This document shows positions 13,108 to 22,183 of a DNA stretch of 64,000 nucleotides, piece by piece. The translations under genes and the position numbers were made by a program. Source of the DNA: Rubellimicrobium mesophilum DSM 19309 (lineage in GTDB: Bacteria; Pseudomonadota; Alphaproteobacteria; Rhodobacterales; Rhodobacteraceae); assembly GCF_000600335.2 (NCBI RefSeq), contig NZ_KK088561.1, positions 1 to 64,000 on the forward strand, given 5' to 3'. Within the stretch, counting starts at the first letter, position 1, and every line of letters starts with the position of its first letter. Below the pieces are notes generated by a model, which worked only from the letters and a program-made list of their open reading frames with translations, searched no databases and was not told the DNA's origin.

Positions 13108-14477
13108 GTTCCCTGCCGCTGCGCTCCATGTCCACGGCGTCGCCGGTGCCGTCCGTGGCCGAGGCGGGCGAGGCGCTCCGGTCCGGGCGCCTCGCCGCCG
13201 TCGACCTCCTTCGGCTTCACCGGGATCGGATCGCGGCGGTGGACGGACAGGTCAGGGCCTTCTGGGCCGAGGACCCGAGGGCCGAGCGGCTGGCCGCGCG
13301 GGCCGACGAGGAGCTGGCGGCGGGCCACGACCGGGGGCCGCTCCACGGCATCCCCTTCGTCGTGAAGGACATGGTGGATGTCGAGGGGCTGCCCACGACG
13401 AACGGGTCGCGGGCAATGGACCGGGTGCCGGCCGCGCGGGACGCCGAGGCGGTGCGGCGGCTGATCGAGGCGGGGGCCGTGCCTCTCGGCAAGGTCGCCA
13501 CCTACGAGTGGGGCTTCGTCGGGCCGGAACAGGGGCTCGAGTTCCCCCCGGCGGCGAACCCGTGGAACACGGCGCACATCACCGGGGGCTCGTCGTCGGG
13601 CTCGGCGGCGGCGGTCGCGGCCGGGATGGCGCGCCTCGCGGTGGGGAGCGACACCGGCGGCTCGATCCGGTCGCCCTCGGCCTATTGCGGCGTCGTCGGG
13701 CTGAAGCCCACGCGGGGGAGGGTGCCGGGCGAGGGGTTCTTCACGCTGTCCCCGAAGCTCGACCACCCGGGGCCCCTCGCGGCGACGGTGGCCGAGGCGG
13801 CGCTGATGCTCGACGTGATGGCGCCCGGGGCGGGGGCCGCCTCGCGGATCGGGGCGGGCGCGGGGGGTCTGACGCTCGGCTATGCGCGGGACTGGTTCGC
13901 GCGGGACCCGGCGCTCGATCCCCGGGTCCTGGCGGCGATGGACGAGGCGGCCTCGGCGCTCTCGCTCGCTGGGGCGCGGATCGTGGAGGTCCAGATGCCG
14001 GGCTACGACCTGCTGGAGGCCGTGGGGGCGGTGATGATCCACGCCGAAGGGTTGCGGCTGCACGAGCGAAGCCTGCGCGAGTGGGGCGACCTCTGGGGCC
14101 GGATGGCGACCCAGACCGTGCAGGCGGGCGTCGTCCTGACGGATGAGGACCTCGCGCGGGCCGAGGCGCTGGTGCCGAGGCTCTCGGCCGAGGTGGACCG
14201 GGTGCTGGACGGCTGCGACGCGATCCTGACGGCGACAACGCTCTCCCCGGCGCCACCCTTCGCGGCATTCGACAAGGGCGCGGTCTGGACGCCAATGCGG
14301 ACGCTGCCCTTCAATGTCACGGGGCATCCGGCGATGTCGGCCCCGGCGGGGTTCGCGGGCGGGCTGCCGGTGGGCCTTCAGGTCGTCGGCCGGCATGGCG
14401 ACGAGGGGATGGTCTGCCGGGTCGGGGCGGCGTTCGAGGCGGCGACGGACCACGGGGCGCAGCGGCCGGTCCTCTAG
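13104..14477 (+). CDS. AtzE-like amidase (amidase signature family)
   Basis: This 457-residue amidase-signature hydrolase has the complete Ser-cis-Ser-Lys triad. Lys88 lies in PFVVKDMVDV, Ser163 in GGSSSGS (161-167), and nucleophile Ser187 in GSDTGGSIRSPS. The 24-residue spacing between the serines is canonical. The family hydrolyses C-N amide or carbamoyl bonds. The small AtzG-like partner directly upstream places it with AtzE/HpxY-type enzymes rather than with GatA of the tRNA-dependent system. The natural substrate is unknown. Its operon is headed by the NTF2-like protein and lies under operator site A. Confidence 0.85.
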   Translation: MSSLPLRSMSTASPVPSVAEAGEALRSGRLAAVDLLRLHRDRIAAVDGQVRAFWAEDPRAERLAARADEELAAGHDRGPLHGIPFVVKDMVDVEGLPTTNGSRAMDRVPAARDAEAVRRLIEAGAVPLGKVATYEWGFVGPEQGLEFPPAANPWNTAHITGGSSSGSAAAVAAGMARLAVGSDTGGSIRSPSAYCGVVGLKPTRGRVPGEGFFTLSPKLDHPGPLAATVAEAALMLDVMAPGAGAASRIGAGAGGLTLGYARDWFARDPALDPRVLAAMDEAASALSLAGARIVEVQMPGYDLLEAVGAVMIHAEGLRLHERSLREWGDLWGRMATQTVQAGVVLTDEDLARAEALVPRLSAEVDRVLDGCDAILTATTLSPAPPFAAFDKGAVWTPMRTLPFNVTGHPAMSAPAGFAGGLPVGLQVVGRHGDEGMVCRVGAAFEAATDHGAQRPVL

Positions 14478-14633
14478 GGCGCCCGGGCGTTGGACGCAGC
14501 TTCCCCTACCCCGCCGGGCGGCGACCCGGGGACAAGGGCAACCTTGGCAGGGGAAGGTTAAGAAAGCGTTAGCGGCCGGAAGAAAAATCGCGGCGAGAGC
14601 GGCGTCGGTCCGGTCGGGGCGGGATCGCCGTCG

Positions 14634-14711
14634 GGCGGGGTTCACCCCGCCACGCAGCACGGGCCATCGGAGCGACGGCTGCCGCGGTTGCATGGCGGGG
14701 TGAACCCCGCC
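14634..14711. repeat. Pair of REP-like palindromes between convergent genes
   Basis: Two hairpins of the same family face each other. GGCGGGG-TTCA-CCCCGCC is at 14634-14651 and GGCGGGG-TGAA-CCCCGCC at 14694-14711, with 42 bp between them, so the whole unit is also an inverted repeat. It lies between the convergent amidase and hisD-like genes, where it could act as a bidirectional terminator. The form resembles dispersed REP/BIME elements. The rest of 14478-14732 holds only a weak AACCTT/AAGGTT inverted repeat at 14540-14559 and no gene. Confidence 0.6.
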
Positions 14712-14732
14712 CTACAGCCACCATTGCGGACC

Positions 14733-16005
14733 CTAGCCCTGCATCCGGTCGAGCCGGAGCTGCGCGGCCCGGCGGTGGCCTTCCAGTCCTTCCGACGCGC
14801 TCTGCCGCGCGGCCGGGGGCGCCACGGCCTTCACCCCGCGCTCGTCGAGCCATTGGTGCGTGGCGACCTTGACGTAGGACCCGACCCAAAGCCCGCCGGT
14901 GTAGCGGCCCGCCGCCATGGTCGGCAGCGTGTGGTTCGTGCCGACGCACTTGTCGGAATAGACCACGCTCGCCAGCTCTCCGACGAAGAGCGAGCCGTAG
15001 TTCCGCAGGCGCTGGGCAAAAGCGCGAGCGTCGGCGGTGTGGACCTGCAGGTGCTCGGCGGCGATGTGGTCGGAGTAGGCGACCAAGGCGGCCTCGTCCC
15101 GAGCCACCGCGATCTCGCCCACGCGCGGTCCAGGAGGGGCCGGCGACGGCGGCGGTGGAGAGGGTGGCGAGCTGGCGCTCCACCTCGGCCAGCACCGCGC
15201 GGCCGAGGTCGGCGTCGGTGGTGATGAGGCCCACGCGGGTGCGGACGTCGTGCTCGGCCTGCGCGAGGAGGTCGGTCGCGATCATCTCGGCGTCGCCGGT
15301 GCCGTCGGCGAGGATGTAGATCTCGGAAGGACCGGCGAGCTGGTCGATGCCGACGGGACCGAAGACCTGCCGCTTGGCCTCGTTCACGAAGGCGTTGCCG
15401 GGGCCCATGATCTTGTCCACCGCGGGCACCGTCTCCGTCCCGAAGGCGAGGGCCGCGATGGCCTGCGCGCCACCGATGCGGAAGATGCGGTCGGCGCCCG
15501 AGAGGTGGCAGCCCGCGACCATGGCCTGGTGCGCGTTGGGCGGCAGGCAGGCGATCACCTCGTCCACGCCTGCCACCTTGGCCGGGACGATGGTCATGAT
15601 CGGCGCCGACAAGAGCGGGAAGCGTCCGCCGGGGACGTAGCAGCCGACACGCTCCACGGGGATCACCCGGTGGCCGAGGAAGGCGCCGGGCAGGACCTCC
15701 ATCTCGAGCGGCCGGAGGCAGGCGAGCTGCGCCTCGGCGAAGCGGCGGACATTGGCGATGGCGAACTCGGTGTCGGCCCGCGTCTGCGGGTCGAGCGCGT
15801 CCACGGCGGCCTGCCGCGCCGAAGGCGTGACCTCGAAACGGTCGAGCTCGGCCTTGTCGAAGCGGCGCGCGTAGTCCGCGACCGCCGCGTCGCCCTCCGT
15901 CTTCACGCGCGCGAGCACCTCCGAGACGAGGCGCTGCACCTCGGCGGTGTCGGCGGCGGCCTCGGGGGCGGGGCGTTTGATCCAGGTGATTCCGTCGAAG
16001 TCCAT
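14733..16005 (-). pseudogene. Histidinol dehydrogenase family protein 1, apparent frameshift
   Basis: This is a HisD-fold enzyme of about 423 residues with [17 protein letters not shown], the metal-ligand segment LLAQAEHD and the catalytic Glu-His pair in IAAEHLQVHT. The C-terminal EGLEGHRRAAQLRL supplies the last metal histidine. The reading breaks at about 15123, where one extra base separates PSWTA from VGEIAVARDE. HisD enzymes oxidise a primary alcohol to a carboxylate in two NAD-dependent steps. Genes for histidine biosynthesis are absent around it, and a second copy lies at 24972-26299. A catabolic alcohol oxidation, as in HpsN-type sulfonate enzymes, is therefore more likely than histidine synthesis. 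It lies 2 bp after the NTF2-like gene. Confidence 0.82.
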
Positions 16006-16007
16006 GG

Positions 16008-16977
16008 TCAGCCTTGATGCAGGAGGATCTGTTTCCAGACGTGCACCTCGTCGAAGAGCACGTAGTCGCGACGAAGGCCCCACGGCCCCCAGTCGGAATG
16101 CGAGGCGCCGCGCAGGTGGACCTCGGCCCCGGTCGGGGGGCCGAACATCCCCCGGCCCTCGTGCTTGCCGATCAGCGACCAGCGGACGGCGCTGCGGGGC
16201 GGCATCATGGCGTCCTCGCGGCCGATGCGGTGCTCGATGACGAGCTCGGCCGAGGGGAAGGCCGCGCGGAGGGCGACCCAGAACTTGTCGGCCTCGACGA
16301 CGCCGTGCTCGGTCCGGCCGCCGGGGAGCTCTAGGTGGACGGCACGGTCGTAGATGCGGGGCAGGGCCGCGAAGTCGGCGGACATGACGTGGCGCAGCAT
16401 CTCCTCGTAACGCTGGCCCCACTCGTGGTCGTTGCCCTTGCCGGCGTAGGGGCCGGGGCGGTCATCCTTGAAGGTGAAGGGCCGCACAGCGGCTTCGGGC
16501 CCGCCCTCGGCCGCGATCTCGGCCGCAGCCGCCTCGCGCGGGGGTCAGACCGCGCTGCCGGGCCGAGGCGCCGTGGTCGTAGACGAGCCATTCGTCGGTG
16601 ATCTGGTCGGCGATGCAGTAGCAGTCGGCGATCACGCGCTCGGTGATCCGGCGACCGGTGGGGTGGCCCTCGTCGTCCAGCTCCGAGAAGATCTCCAGCA
16701 CCCGATGCGAGCTCAGGAAGCCGTCGTCCTCGTTGCCGGACCAGATCACATCCTCGCCCAGGAGCTGGATGTCCGGCGCGCCGGCGACGGACTGGTTGGT
16801 CTCGTCGATGACCGCCTGCGCGCCCACCACGATCCCGCGCGAGCCGCGCTTGATCATGTCGCGACCATAGTAATGATGAAGCGTGGCGATGCCCCGATCC
16901 TCCCAGATCTCCTTGGTGATCCCGAGGATGTAGTCGGGCAGGTCCTTCCACCTCGGGTCGAAGCCCTTCATCGGCAT
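16008..16977 (-). pseudogene. Two-domain NTF2/SnoaL-like protein 2, apparent frameshift
   Basis: This is a paralogue of the protein at 11848-12961. The first NTF2-like domain starts MPMKGFDPRWKDLPDYILG and contains VIWSGNEDDGFLSSHRVLE. The second starts near FKDDRPGPYAGKGNDHEWG and ends VWKQILLHQG. The two parts are in different frames because a five-G run at 16540-16544 (plus strand) has one G too many; the joined length is about 322 residues. ATG 16977 is chosen because it precedes the conserved GFDP motif; an ATG at 17037 would fall in the operator. It is the first gene of a leftward unit with hisD-like 1. No function can be assigned beyond small-molecule binding or isomerisation. Confidence 0.72.
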
Positions 16978-17021
16978 GATGTTCGCGCGCCCCCCTTCTC
17001 CGGCCTTGAAGGTGCCGATTT

Positions 17022-17037
17022 GTGCATACGCTTGCAA
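17022..17037. promoter_or_regulatory. LacI-family operator, site B
   Basis: GTGCATACGCTTGCAA is centred on CG and matches the shared 16-bp consensus. It lies 45 bp upstream of the minus-strand NTF2-like gene and in the same divergent promoter as site C, so two operators flank one intergenic region and looping is possible. Confidence 0.65.
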
Positions 17038-17098
17038 GCGTCTTTCACGAGGCCATCGAAGCGCTTGTCAGGTGACCGGACTTGTGCTCTGCTGCGCT

Positions 17099-17114
17099 TT
17101 GCAAACGTCTGCAA
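17099..17114. promoter_or_regulatory. LacI-family operator, site C
   Basis: TTGCAAACGTCTGCAA, close to a perfect palindrome, lies 43 bp upstream of the binding-protein gene that starts at 17157. Its centre is 77 bp from that of site B. It probably controls the importer operon. Confidence 0.7.
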
Positions 17115-17156
17115 GAGCCGGTCCACCGGCCGACCTCAACAGCGGAAGGTTTTCCC

Positions 17157-18395
17157 ATGACAGTTCAACGGACGACCCTCGTCTCCCTGCTGGCGCTCCT
17201 GGCTGCGGGGCCCGCCTTGGCCGACTGCGCCATCGACGGGTCCGGATCGGTGCGCATCCTGTCCAACGACTTCGAAGCCCTGCGCATCGTCGACGCCGGC
17301 GCCCAGGAATGCGCGAGCGACGCCGTGACGGTCACCGCCAACGCCACGACCGAGCACAAGAACATCCAGGTCCCGGCGCTGACCGCGAACCCCGCCGAGT
17401 ACACCGTTGCCATGATCGCCAACAACTCGATCGTGCCGCTGCTGGGCGATGACCTGATCCGCCCGCTCGACGACCTCGTCGCGCAATACGGTCAGCAGCT
17501 CCAGCCGAACCAGCTCATCAAGATCGACGGCAAGATCATGGCCATCGCCTTCATGGCGAACGGCCAGCATCTGGTGATGCGCAAGGACCTGCTCGACCAG
17601 GCCGGCGTCGCGGCGCCGACCTCCTGGGAAGAGGTGCTGACGGCCGCGCAGGCCCTGAAGGACCAGGGCATCCTCGAGACGCCGCTGTCCCAGCCCGACG
17701 GCGGCACCTGGGACCTCGCGGCCGAGTTCGTGAACCTCTACCTCGGCACCGGGGCGGAGTTCTTCGAGCCCGGCACCGCGAACCTCGCCATCGACAACGA
17801 CCAGGGCCGGCTCGCGCTCCAGACCATGCGCGACATGACGCAGTTCATGACGCCCGACTACGCCACGAACGACACCGACGCGACCGCGCAGCTCTACCGG
17901 GACGGCAAGGTGGCGATCGAGACCAATTGGGGCTCGCTGGCCGCTACCCTGATCGACCCGGCGCAGGCGCAGCCCGAGGTGGCCGAGAACACCGTCTTCG
18001 CCGCTGCGCCCACCATCGGCGGCGGCACGATCCCGGCGGCGGCGCTCTGGTGGGACGGCTTCGCCATTGCCAAGAACATCTCGGACGAGGACGCGGCGGC
18101 GAGCTTCCAGGCGATGATGCACGCGATCCGGCCCGAGGTGGCCACCGCGAAGGCCGAGGCGGCCGTGTGGCTGATCCAGGGTTACCAGCCCGGTCCGGCC
18201 GCGGTCGGCGTCGTGGCCAACGCCAACGGCGGCGCGCGACCCTATCCGATGGTGCCATGGATGGGCACCCTGCACGAGGTGCTGGGGACCGAGCTCGCCG
18301 ACTTCATCAAGGGCAACGAGGACGCCGACAAGGCCATCGCCGACATCACGGCCGCCTACACCGCCGCCGCGCAGCAGGCGGGCTACCTCCAATAA
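17157..18395 (+). CDS. ABC transporter substrate-binding protein (CUT1/family 1 type)
   Basis: This is a 412-residue periplasmic binding protein. The signal peptide is MTVQRTTLVSLLALLAAGPA with cleavage after ALA (near residue 22). The mature part has the family-1 extracellular solute-binding pattern: a hinge segment GKIMAIAFMANGQHLVMRKDLL, PTSWEEVLTAAQAL, and AALWWDGFAIAKN near the C-terminal lobe. The ATG has AGCGGAAGG upstream; an upstream in-frame ATG at 17082 would overlap operator C. It is followed by two permease genes but no ATPase. The family transports sugars, polyols and related compounds. Given the regulon around it, the ligand may not be a simple sugar. Confidence 0.9.
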   Translation: MTVQRTTLVSLLALLAAGPALADCAIDGSGSVRILSNDFEALRIVDAGAQECASDAVTVTANATTEHKNIQVPALTANPAEYTVAMIANNSIVPLLGDDLIRPLDDLVAQYGQQLQPNQLIKIDGKIMAIAFMANGQHLVMRKDLLDQAGVAAPTSWEEVLTAAQALKDQGILETPLSQPDGGTWDLAAEFVNLYLGTGAEFFEPGTANLAIDNDQGRLALQTMRDMTQFMTPDYATNDTDATAQLYRDGKVAIETNWGSLAATLIDPAQAQPEVAENTVFAAAPTIGGGTIPAAALWWDGFAIAKNISDEDAAASFQAMMHAIRPEVATAKAEAAVWLIQGYQPGPAAVGVVANANGGARPYPMVPWMGTLHEVLGTELADFIKGNEDADKAIADITAAYTAAAQQAGYLQ

Positions 18396-18455
18396 GGCCG
18401 AGCCGGGCCGGGGCCTCGGCGCCCGGCCCGGACCCGCGACAAGGGGGCAGGGCGC

Positions 18456-19490
18456 GTGCCGCATTCGACCTTCCTGCGATTCATGGGACCGTCGCTGATC
18501 GCGATGCTCCTGTTCATCGCCCTGCCGATCGTCTCCATCGTCGTGCAGTCGCTCTATGTCGAGCATCCGCAGGTCCTCATCACCTCCGAGACCTGCCAGC
18601 CCTTTGGCGGCTGCACCACGACGACGACGGTGGACGCCTCCGCCACCGCCCAGCTCCGCGAGGACGAGCCGCTGGGGCAGTTCAACGGGCTGGGCACCTA
18701 CTTCGACCGCAACCACCTGGCCTTTCGCGAGATCCGAGAGATCCTGCGCACGGCCGACGGGGTCGGAGACGTCGTGTCCCGCATCTACAACCTGCCGCTC
18801 TACAAGGCGCTGGCCTTCACGGTCACCTACTGCCTGCTGGTCACGCCGCTCGCCATGATCCTGGGACTGATGATCGCGCTGGCGGTGAACACGGTGCCGC
18901 AGATGCTCAAGGGTCCGGTGATCTTCTTCAGCCTCGTGCCCATGCTCATCACCCCGCTCGTGGGCGCGCTGATCCTGTTCTGGATGCTGAACAGCGAGGG
19001 CATCCTGGGGGCCGCGATCCAGAACATCTTCAACGACCCGAACCTGTCCACGCGGACCTCGGCGCCGCTGACCTGGGCCACGCTCATCGCCTACGGCACC
19101 TGGACCAACGCGCCCTTCAGCTTCATCGTCTTCTACGCGGGCCTCCAGGCGGTCCCCCGCGACACGCTGGAGGCCGCGATGATCGACGGCGCCAGCCGGC
19201 TGGAGCGCATCCGCTACGTGGTCCTCCCCTCGCTCAAGCCGCTGATCCTCTTCGTGCTCCTCGTGCAGCTCATGGACAACTTCCGGGTCTTCGAGCCGAT
19301 CATCAGCTTCAACGCCGCCGCCAACGCGACCTCGCTGAGCTTCCTGATCTACTCGAGCCTCAACACCCAGACGACGCAGCTCTTCGGCTCGGCCGCCGCG
19401 ACCAGCGTCATCACCATCGGCTTCATCGCCGTGCTGATCGTGCCCATCCTCCTCCGCATCGCGCGCGAGTTGTCGACGGGGAGGGGATAG
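18456..19490 (+). CDS. ABC transporter permease 1 (MalF-type)
   Basis: This 344-residue inner-membrane protein starts at GTG behind a G-rich ribosome site. After the first helix (MGPSLIAMLLFIALPIVSIV) there is an unusually long periplasmic loop, about residues 35-105, containing Cys-Gln-Pro-Phe-Gly-Gly-Cys and a threonine run. A large loop after helix 1 or 2 is typical of MalF-type subunits. The cytoplasmic EAA motif, which contacts the ATPase, reads EAAMIDGASRLERIRYVVLP. It pairs with permease 2, 4 bp downstream. Confidence 0.9.
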   Translation: MPHSTFLRFMGPSLIAMLLFIALPIVSIVVQSLYVEHPQVLITSETCQPFGGCTTTTTVDASATAQLREDEPLGQFNGLGTYFDRNHLAFREIREILRTADGVGDVVSRIYNLPLYKALAFTVTYCLLVTPLAMILGLMIALAVNTVPQMLKGPVIFFSLVPMLITPLVGALILFWMLNSEGILGAAIQNIFNDPNLSTRTSAPLTWATLIAYGTWTNAPFSFIVFYAGLQAVPRDTLEAAMIDGASRLERIRYVVLPSLKPLILFVLLVQLMDNFRVFEPIISFNAAANATSLSFLIYSSLNTQTTQLFGSAAATSVITIGFIAVLIVPILLRIARELSTGRG

Positions 19491-19494
19491 GAGC

Positions 19495-20376
19495 ATGGCC
19501 GATGCCGTGAACCGCCGCCCGCCGATGGTCGTCTTCGTGGCCTCGGGATTCGTGCTCCTCTGGCTGCTGATCGCGGCCTTTCCCTTCGCCTGGACGGTCT
19601 GGGGATCGTTCAAGGTGCAGGCCGACTTCTTCTCGCGCGACACCTGGTGGCACGCGATCCTCGGCACCAACACGACGCGCGTGACCGGAGATGCCTTCAC
19701 CGGCGGGGGCTACTACGGCGCCTGGGTCCTCACCGGGTTCTGGCGGGCCGCGCTGAGCACCGCCATCGTCACGGTCTTCGTGACGGTGATCTCGCTCACC
19801 TTCGGGACGCTGGGCGGCTACGCGCTGGCCCGCTCGACCCACCGCTACCGCTTCGTCATCCTCGTGGCCGCGCTGTTCTTCCGCGCCATGCCGGAGATCA
19901 CGGTCGTCTCGGGCTACCTGTATCCGTTCTTCGCCCTGAACATCTGGGGCTACCTGCCGACCGCGATCATCGTCCTCGTGGCTCTGAACCAGCCCTTCAC
20001 GCTCTGGATGATGTATTCGTTCTTCCAGGGCATCCCGCGCGACCTGGACGAGAGCGCGCTGGTGGACGGCTGCACGCGGTTCCAGGCCTTCCGGCTCGCC
20101 ATCGTGCCGGTGATGTGGCCGGGGGTCATCACCACGGGGCTGTTCTCGTTCCTGCTCGCCTACAATGACTTCACCGTCACGGGCCTCGTGCTGAACGAGA
20201 ACAACCAGACCATGGTGCCCAAGATCTCGAGCTACCTCGGGCAGATCCAGGCGCAGGGGAACGTCATGTATGCGGTTGCCGCCGTGGTCAGCGTGGCGAT
20301 CCCGATCTTCCTGCTGGTGATGTTCTTCCAGCGTTATCTGGTGTCGGGCCTCACGGCCGGGGCCGTGAAGGGCTAG
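19495..20376 (+). CDS. ABC transporter permease 2 (MalG-type)
   Basis: This 293-residue inner-membrane permease has about six helices. The EAA motif is DESALVDGCTRFQAFRLAIVP, and the final Gly-rich sequence LVSGLTAGAVKG is the usual end of MalG-type subunits. GGAG precedes the ATG. The stop codon shares CTAG with the stop of the convergent alpha/beta hydrolase gene, so there is no intergenic terminator. Its partner ATPase is probably the orphan gene at 26509-27561, which carries the same operator. Confidence 0.92.
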   Translation: MADAVNRRPPMVVFVASGFVLLWLLIAAFPFAWTVWGSFKVQADFFSRDTWWHAILGTNTTRVTGDAFTGGGYYGAWVLTGFWRAALSTAIVTVFVTVISLTFGTLGGYALARSTHRYRFVILVAALFFRAMPEITVVSGYLYPFFALNIWGYLPTAIIVLVALNQPFTLWMMYSFFQGIPRDLDESALVDGCTRFQAFRLAIVPVMWPGVITTGLFSFLLAYNDFTVTGLVLNENNQTMVPKISSYLGQIQAQGNVMYAVAAVVSVAIPIFLLVMFFQRYLVSGLTAGAVKG

Positions 20377-21065
20377 TCCGCGAGCCACGCCCGGAACGCG
20401 GCGTTGGTCGCCTCCGGCTGCTCCAGCGGGGGCAGGTGGCCCGCGCCGGGCACGATCTCCAGCCGGGCCTGGGGCATCAGCTCGGCCATCAGTCGGTGCC
20501 GGTCGAGGGGGCAGAGCCGGTCCTCCTCGCCCGTAAGGACGAGCGCAGGGCCACGATAGGCCGCGAGGGTCGCCATCTGGTCCGGCCGGTCCATCAGCGC
20601 GCGGGATTGGCTTAGGAAGACCTCGGGCCCGAGGTCGCGCGCCATGGCGAGGCAGAGGTCGAGGAGGTCCGTCCGCCTCGGCCCCGCCGCGAGGTAGTGC
20701 GGCTTCATCTCGGTCATCACCACGGCGTCGAGCAACCCACCCTCGACGCGGGCCATGCGAGCCCGGCGGTCGGCCTTCACTGCCTCGGCCTCGGGCAGGG
20801 GGTTAGTGTCGAGGAGCGCGAGCCGCTCGACCCGGTCGGGCGCCTGCCGCAGGACCTCCATGGCGAGGATGCCGCCCATGGAGAGGCCGGCGAGGGCGAA
20901 GCAGGGCGGCGCGTCCCGCAGGACCGTTTGCGCGAGCGCGGCCATGCTGTCGGCGCGCGCGACCTCGGGCAGGTGGATCGTGCGATGGTCCGAGAGGGCG
21001 GCCACTTGCGGCGCCCACATCCGGGCGTCGCACATATGGCCGGGCAGGAGGACGAGCGGGATCAT
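20373..21065 (-). CDS. Alpha/beta-fold hydrolase
   Basis: This 230-residue serine hydrolase has the nucleophile elbow GLSMGG (Ser62). An acid residue probably lies in VLTGEEDRLCP, and the catalytic His is in VPGAGHLPPLEQP. PLVLLPGHMCDARMW holds the oxyanion loop. It resembles small esterase/lactonase or MhpC-like hydrolases; the substrate is unknown. It is the last gene of the leftward hisD2-SDR-lacI-bicupin-metE-like operon and its start overlaps the stop of the preceding gene by 4 bp. Confidence 0.82.
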   Translation of the reverse strand: MIPLVLLPGHMCDARMWAPQVAALSDHRTIHLPEVARADSMAALAQTVLRDAPPCFALAGLSMGGILAMEVLRQAPDRVERLALLDTNPLPEAEAVKADRRARMARVEGGLLDAVVMTEMKPHYLAAGPRRTDLLDLCLAMARDLGPEVFLSQSRALMDRPDQMATLAAYRGPALVLTGEEDRLCPLDRHRLMAELMPQARLEIVPGAGHLPPLEQPEATNAAFRAWLAD

Positions 21066-22183
21066 CCCGCGCGCCGCGCGCCTTCCTTGAGGGTAGCGAG
21101 CTTGGCCCAGGCGATCTCCGGGTCCACGGCGCCGAAGCCAGCGAAGGTGCCAAAGCCGCAGTCCGAGCCCGCCATCACCCGCTCCTTGCCGAAGACGGTG
21201 GTGAACCGCTCCAGCCGCTGGGCCACGAGGTCGGGGTGCTCGACGAAGTTGGTGGTCGTGTCCACCACGCCGGGCACGAGGACCTTGCCCTCCGGGACCT
21301 CACCCGCCCGGTCGCGGAACACGGCCCATTCGTGCCCGTGCCGGGGGTTCGAGGTCTCGAACAGGATCTTCTGCGCCTTTACCTGCATGAGGGTCGGCAG
21401 CACCTTGGCCATGTCGATGTCGCAGACATGGGGCCCTTCGTAGTTGCCCCAGCAGATGTGGACGCGGACCTTGTCCTCGGGCAGCCCGTCCAGCGCGTGG
21501 TTCAGCGCCTCGACATGGGTCTCGGCGACCCGCACGAACTCGTCGTCGGAGAGGTGGGTGAAGAGCATGTGCCGCGACAAAGCGAGGTCGGGACAGTCCA
21601 CCTGCAGGTCGAGGCCGGCCTCCACGATGGTCCGGTATTCGTCTCGCATCGCCTCCGCGAGGGCGGCAAGGTAGGCGTCGCGCGAGGGGTAGAAGTCGTT
21701 CTGCAGGAAGAGCGAGATCACCCCTGGCGAGGCGGCGTTCATGAACCCCGCCTGCGCGCCATGGGCCGCCATTGCCGCCTTGAGGTTGGCGATGTCCTTC
21801 TGAAGCTCGCCCTGGCCCTTGGACCGCACCTCGCCCTTGCACATCGGCCGCGCGTATTGCGGCGTCCCGCCGTCGCGGGCGAGCCGTTGCAGGAAAGTCG
21901 GGAACAGCTTCAGGTCCGCCGGGGCATTCCGGGGGCTGTCCCCCTCGAAGCCCGTGTAGCGGTCCTTCACGTAGGTGGCGTAGCTGATCTTGGAGGTCTC
22001 GCCGTCGGAGACCACGTCGATCCCCGCATCGACCTGCCGCCGGACGGTCTCGGACACCGCGTCGGCCATGCAGCGGTCGAAGGCGGCGGGGTCGTAGTCC
22101 TCCCCACGCTCTCGCGCGAAGAGGAAGTCTACCACGGCCTGCGAGCGGGGCAGGGAGCCTACATGGGTCGCGAGGAGGCTCAT
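21062..22183 (-). CDS. Cobalamin-independent methionine synthase II (MetE C-domain) family protein
   Basis: This 373-residue TIM-barrel protein matches the isolated C-terminal half of MetE. It opens LLATHVGSLPRS, has VVSDGETSKISY, and carries the likely zinc ligands in VRVHICWGNYEGPH (His-x-Cys) and GSDCGFGTFAG (Cys). There is no folate-binding N-terminal MetE half, so it is not a housekeeping methionine synthase. Stand-alone members of this superfamily move methyl or alkyl groups between thiols and other acceptors. Placed between a bicupin and a hydrolase in a catabolic operon, it may remove a methyl group from the substrate. That is inference. The ATG overlaps the bicupin stop (ATGA). Confidence 0.82.
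   Translation of the reverse strand: MSLLATHVGSLPRSQAVVDFLFARERGEDYDPAAFDRCMADAVSETVRRQVDAGIDVVSDGETSKISYATYVKDRYTGFEGDSPRNAPADLKLFPTFLQRLARDGGTPQYARPMCKGEVRSKGQGELQKDIANLKAAMAAHGAQAGFMNAASPGVISLFLQNDFYPSRDAYLAALAEAMRDEYRTIVEAGLDLQVDCPDLALSRHMLFTHLSDDEFVRVAETHVEALNHALDGLPEDKVRVHICWGNYEGPHVCDIDMAKVLPTLMQVKAQKILFETSNPRHGHEWAVFRDRAGEVPEGKVLVPGVVDTTTNFVEHPDLVAQRLERFTTVFGKERVMAGSDCGFGTFAGFGAVDPEIAWAKLATLKEGARRAG

Noticed and set aside
14733-16005. Assignment of the HisD-like genes as hisD of histidine biosynthesis
   Set aside because: Two divergent copies sit in a LacI-type catabolic regulon with no other his genes.
17136-19700. An 854-codon open frame on the minus strand
   Set aside because: Antisense to the binding-protein and permease genes, His/Gly/Arg/Val-rich, with no motif.
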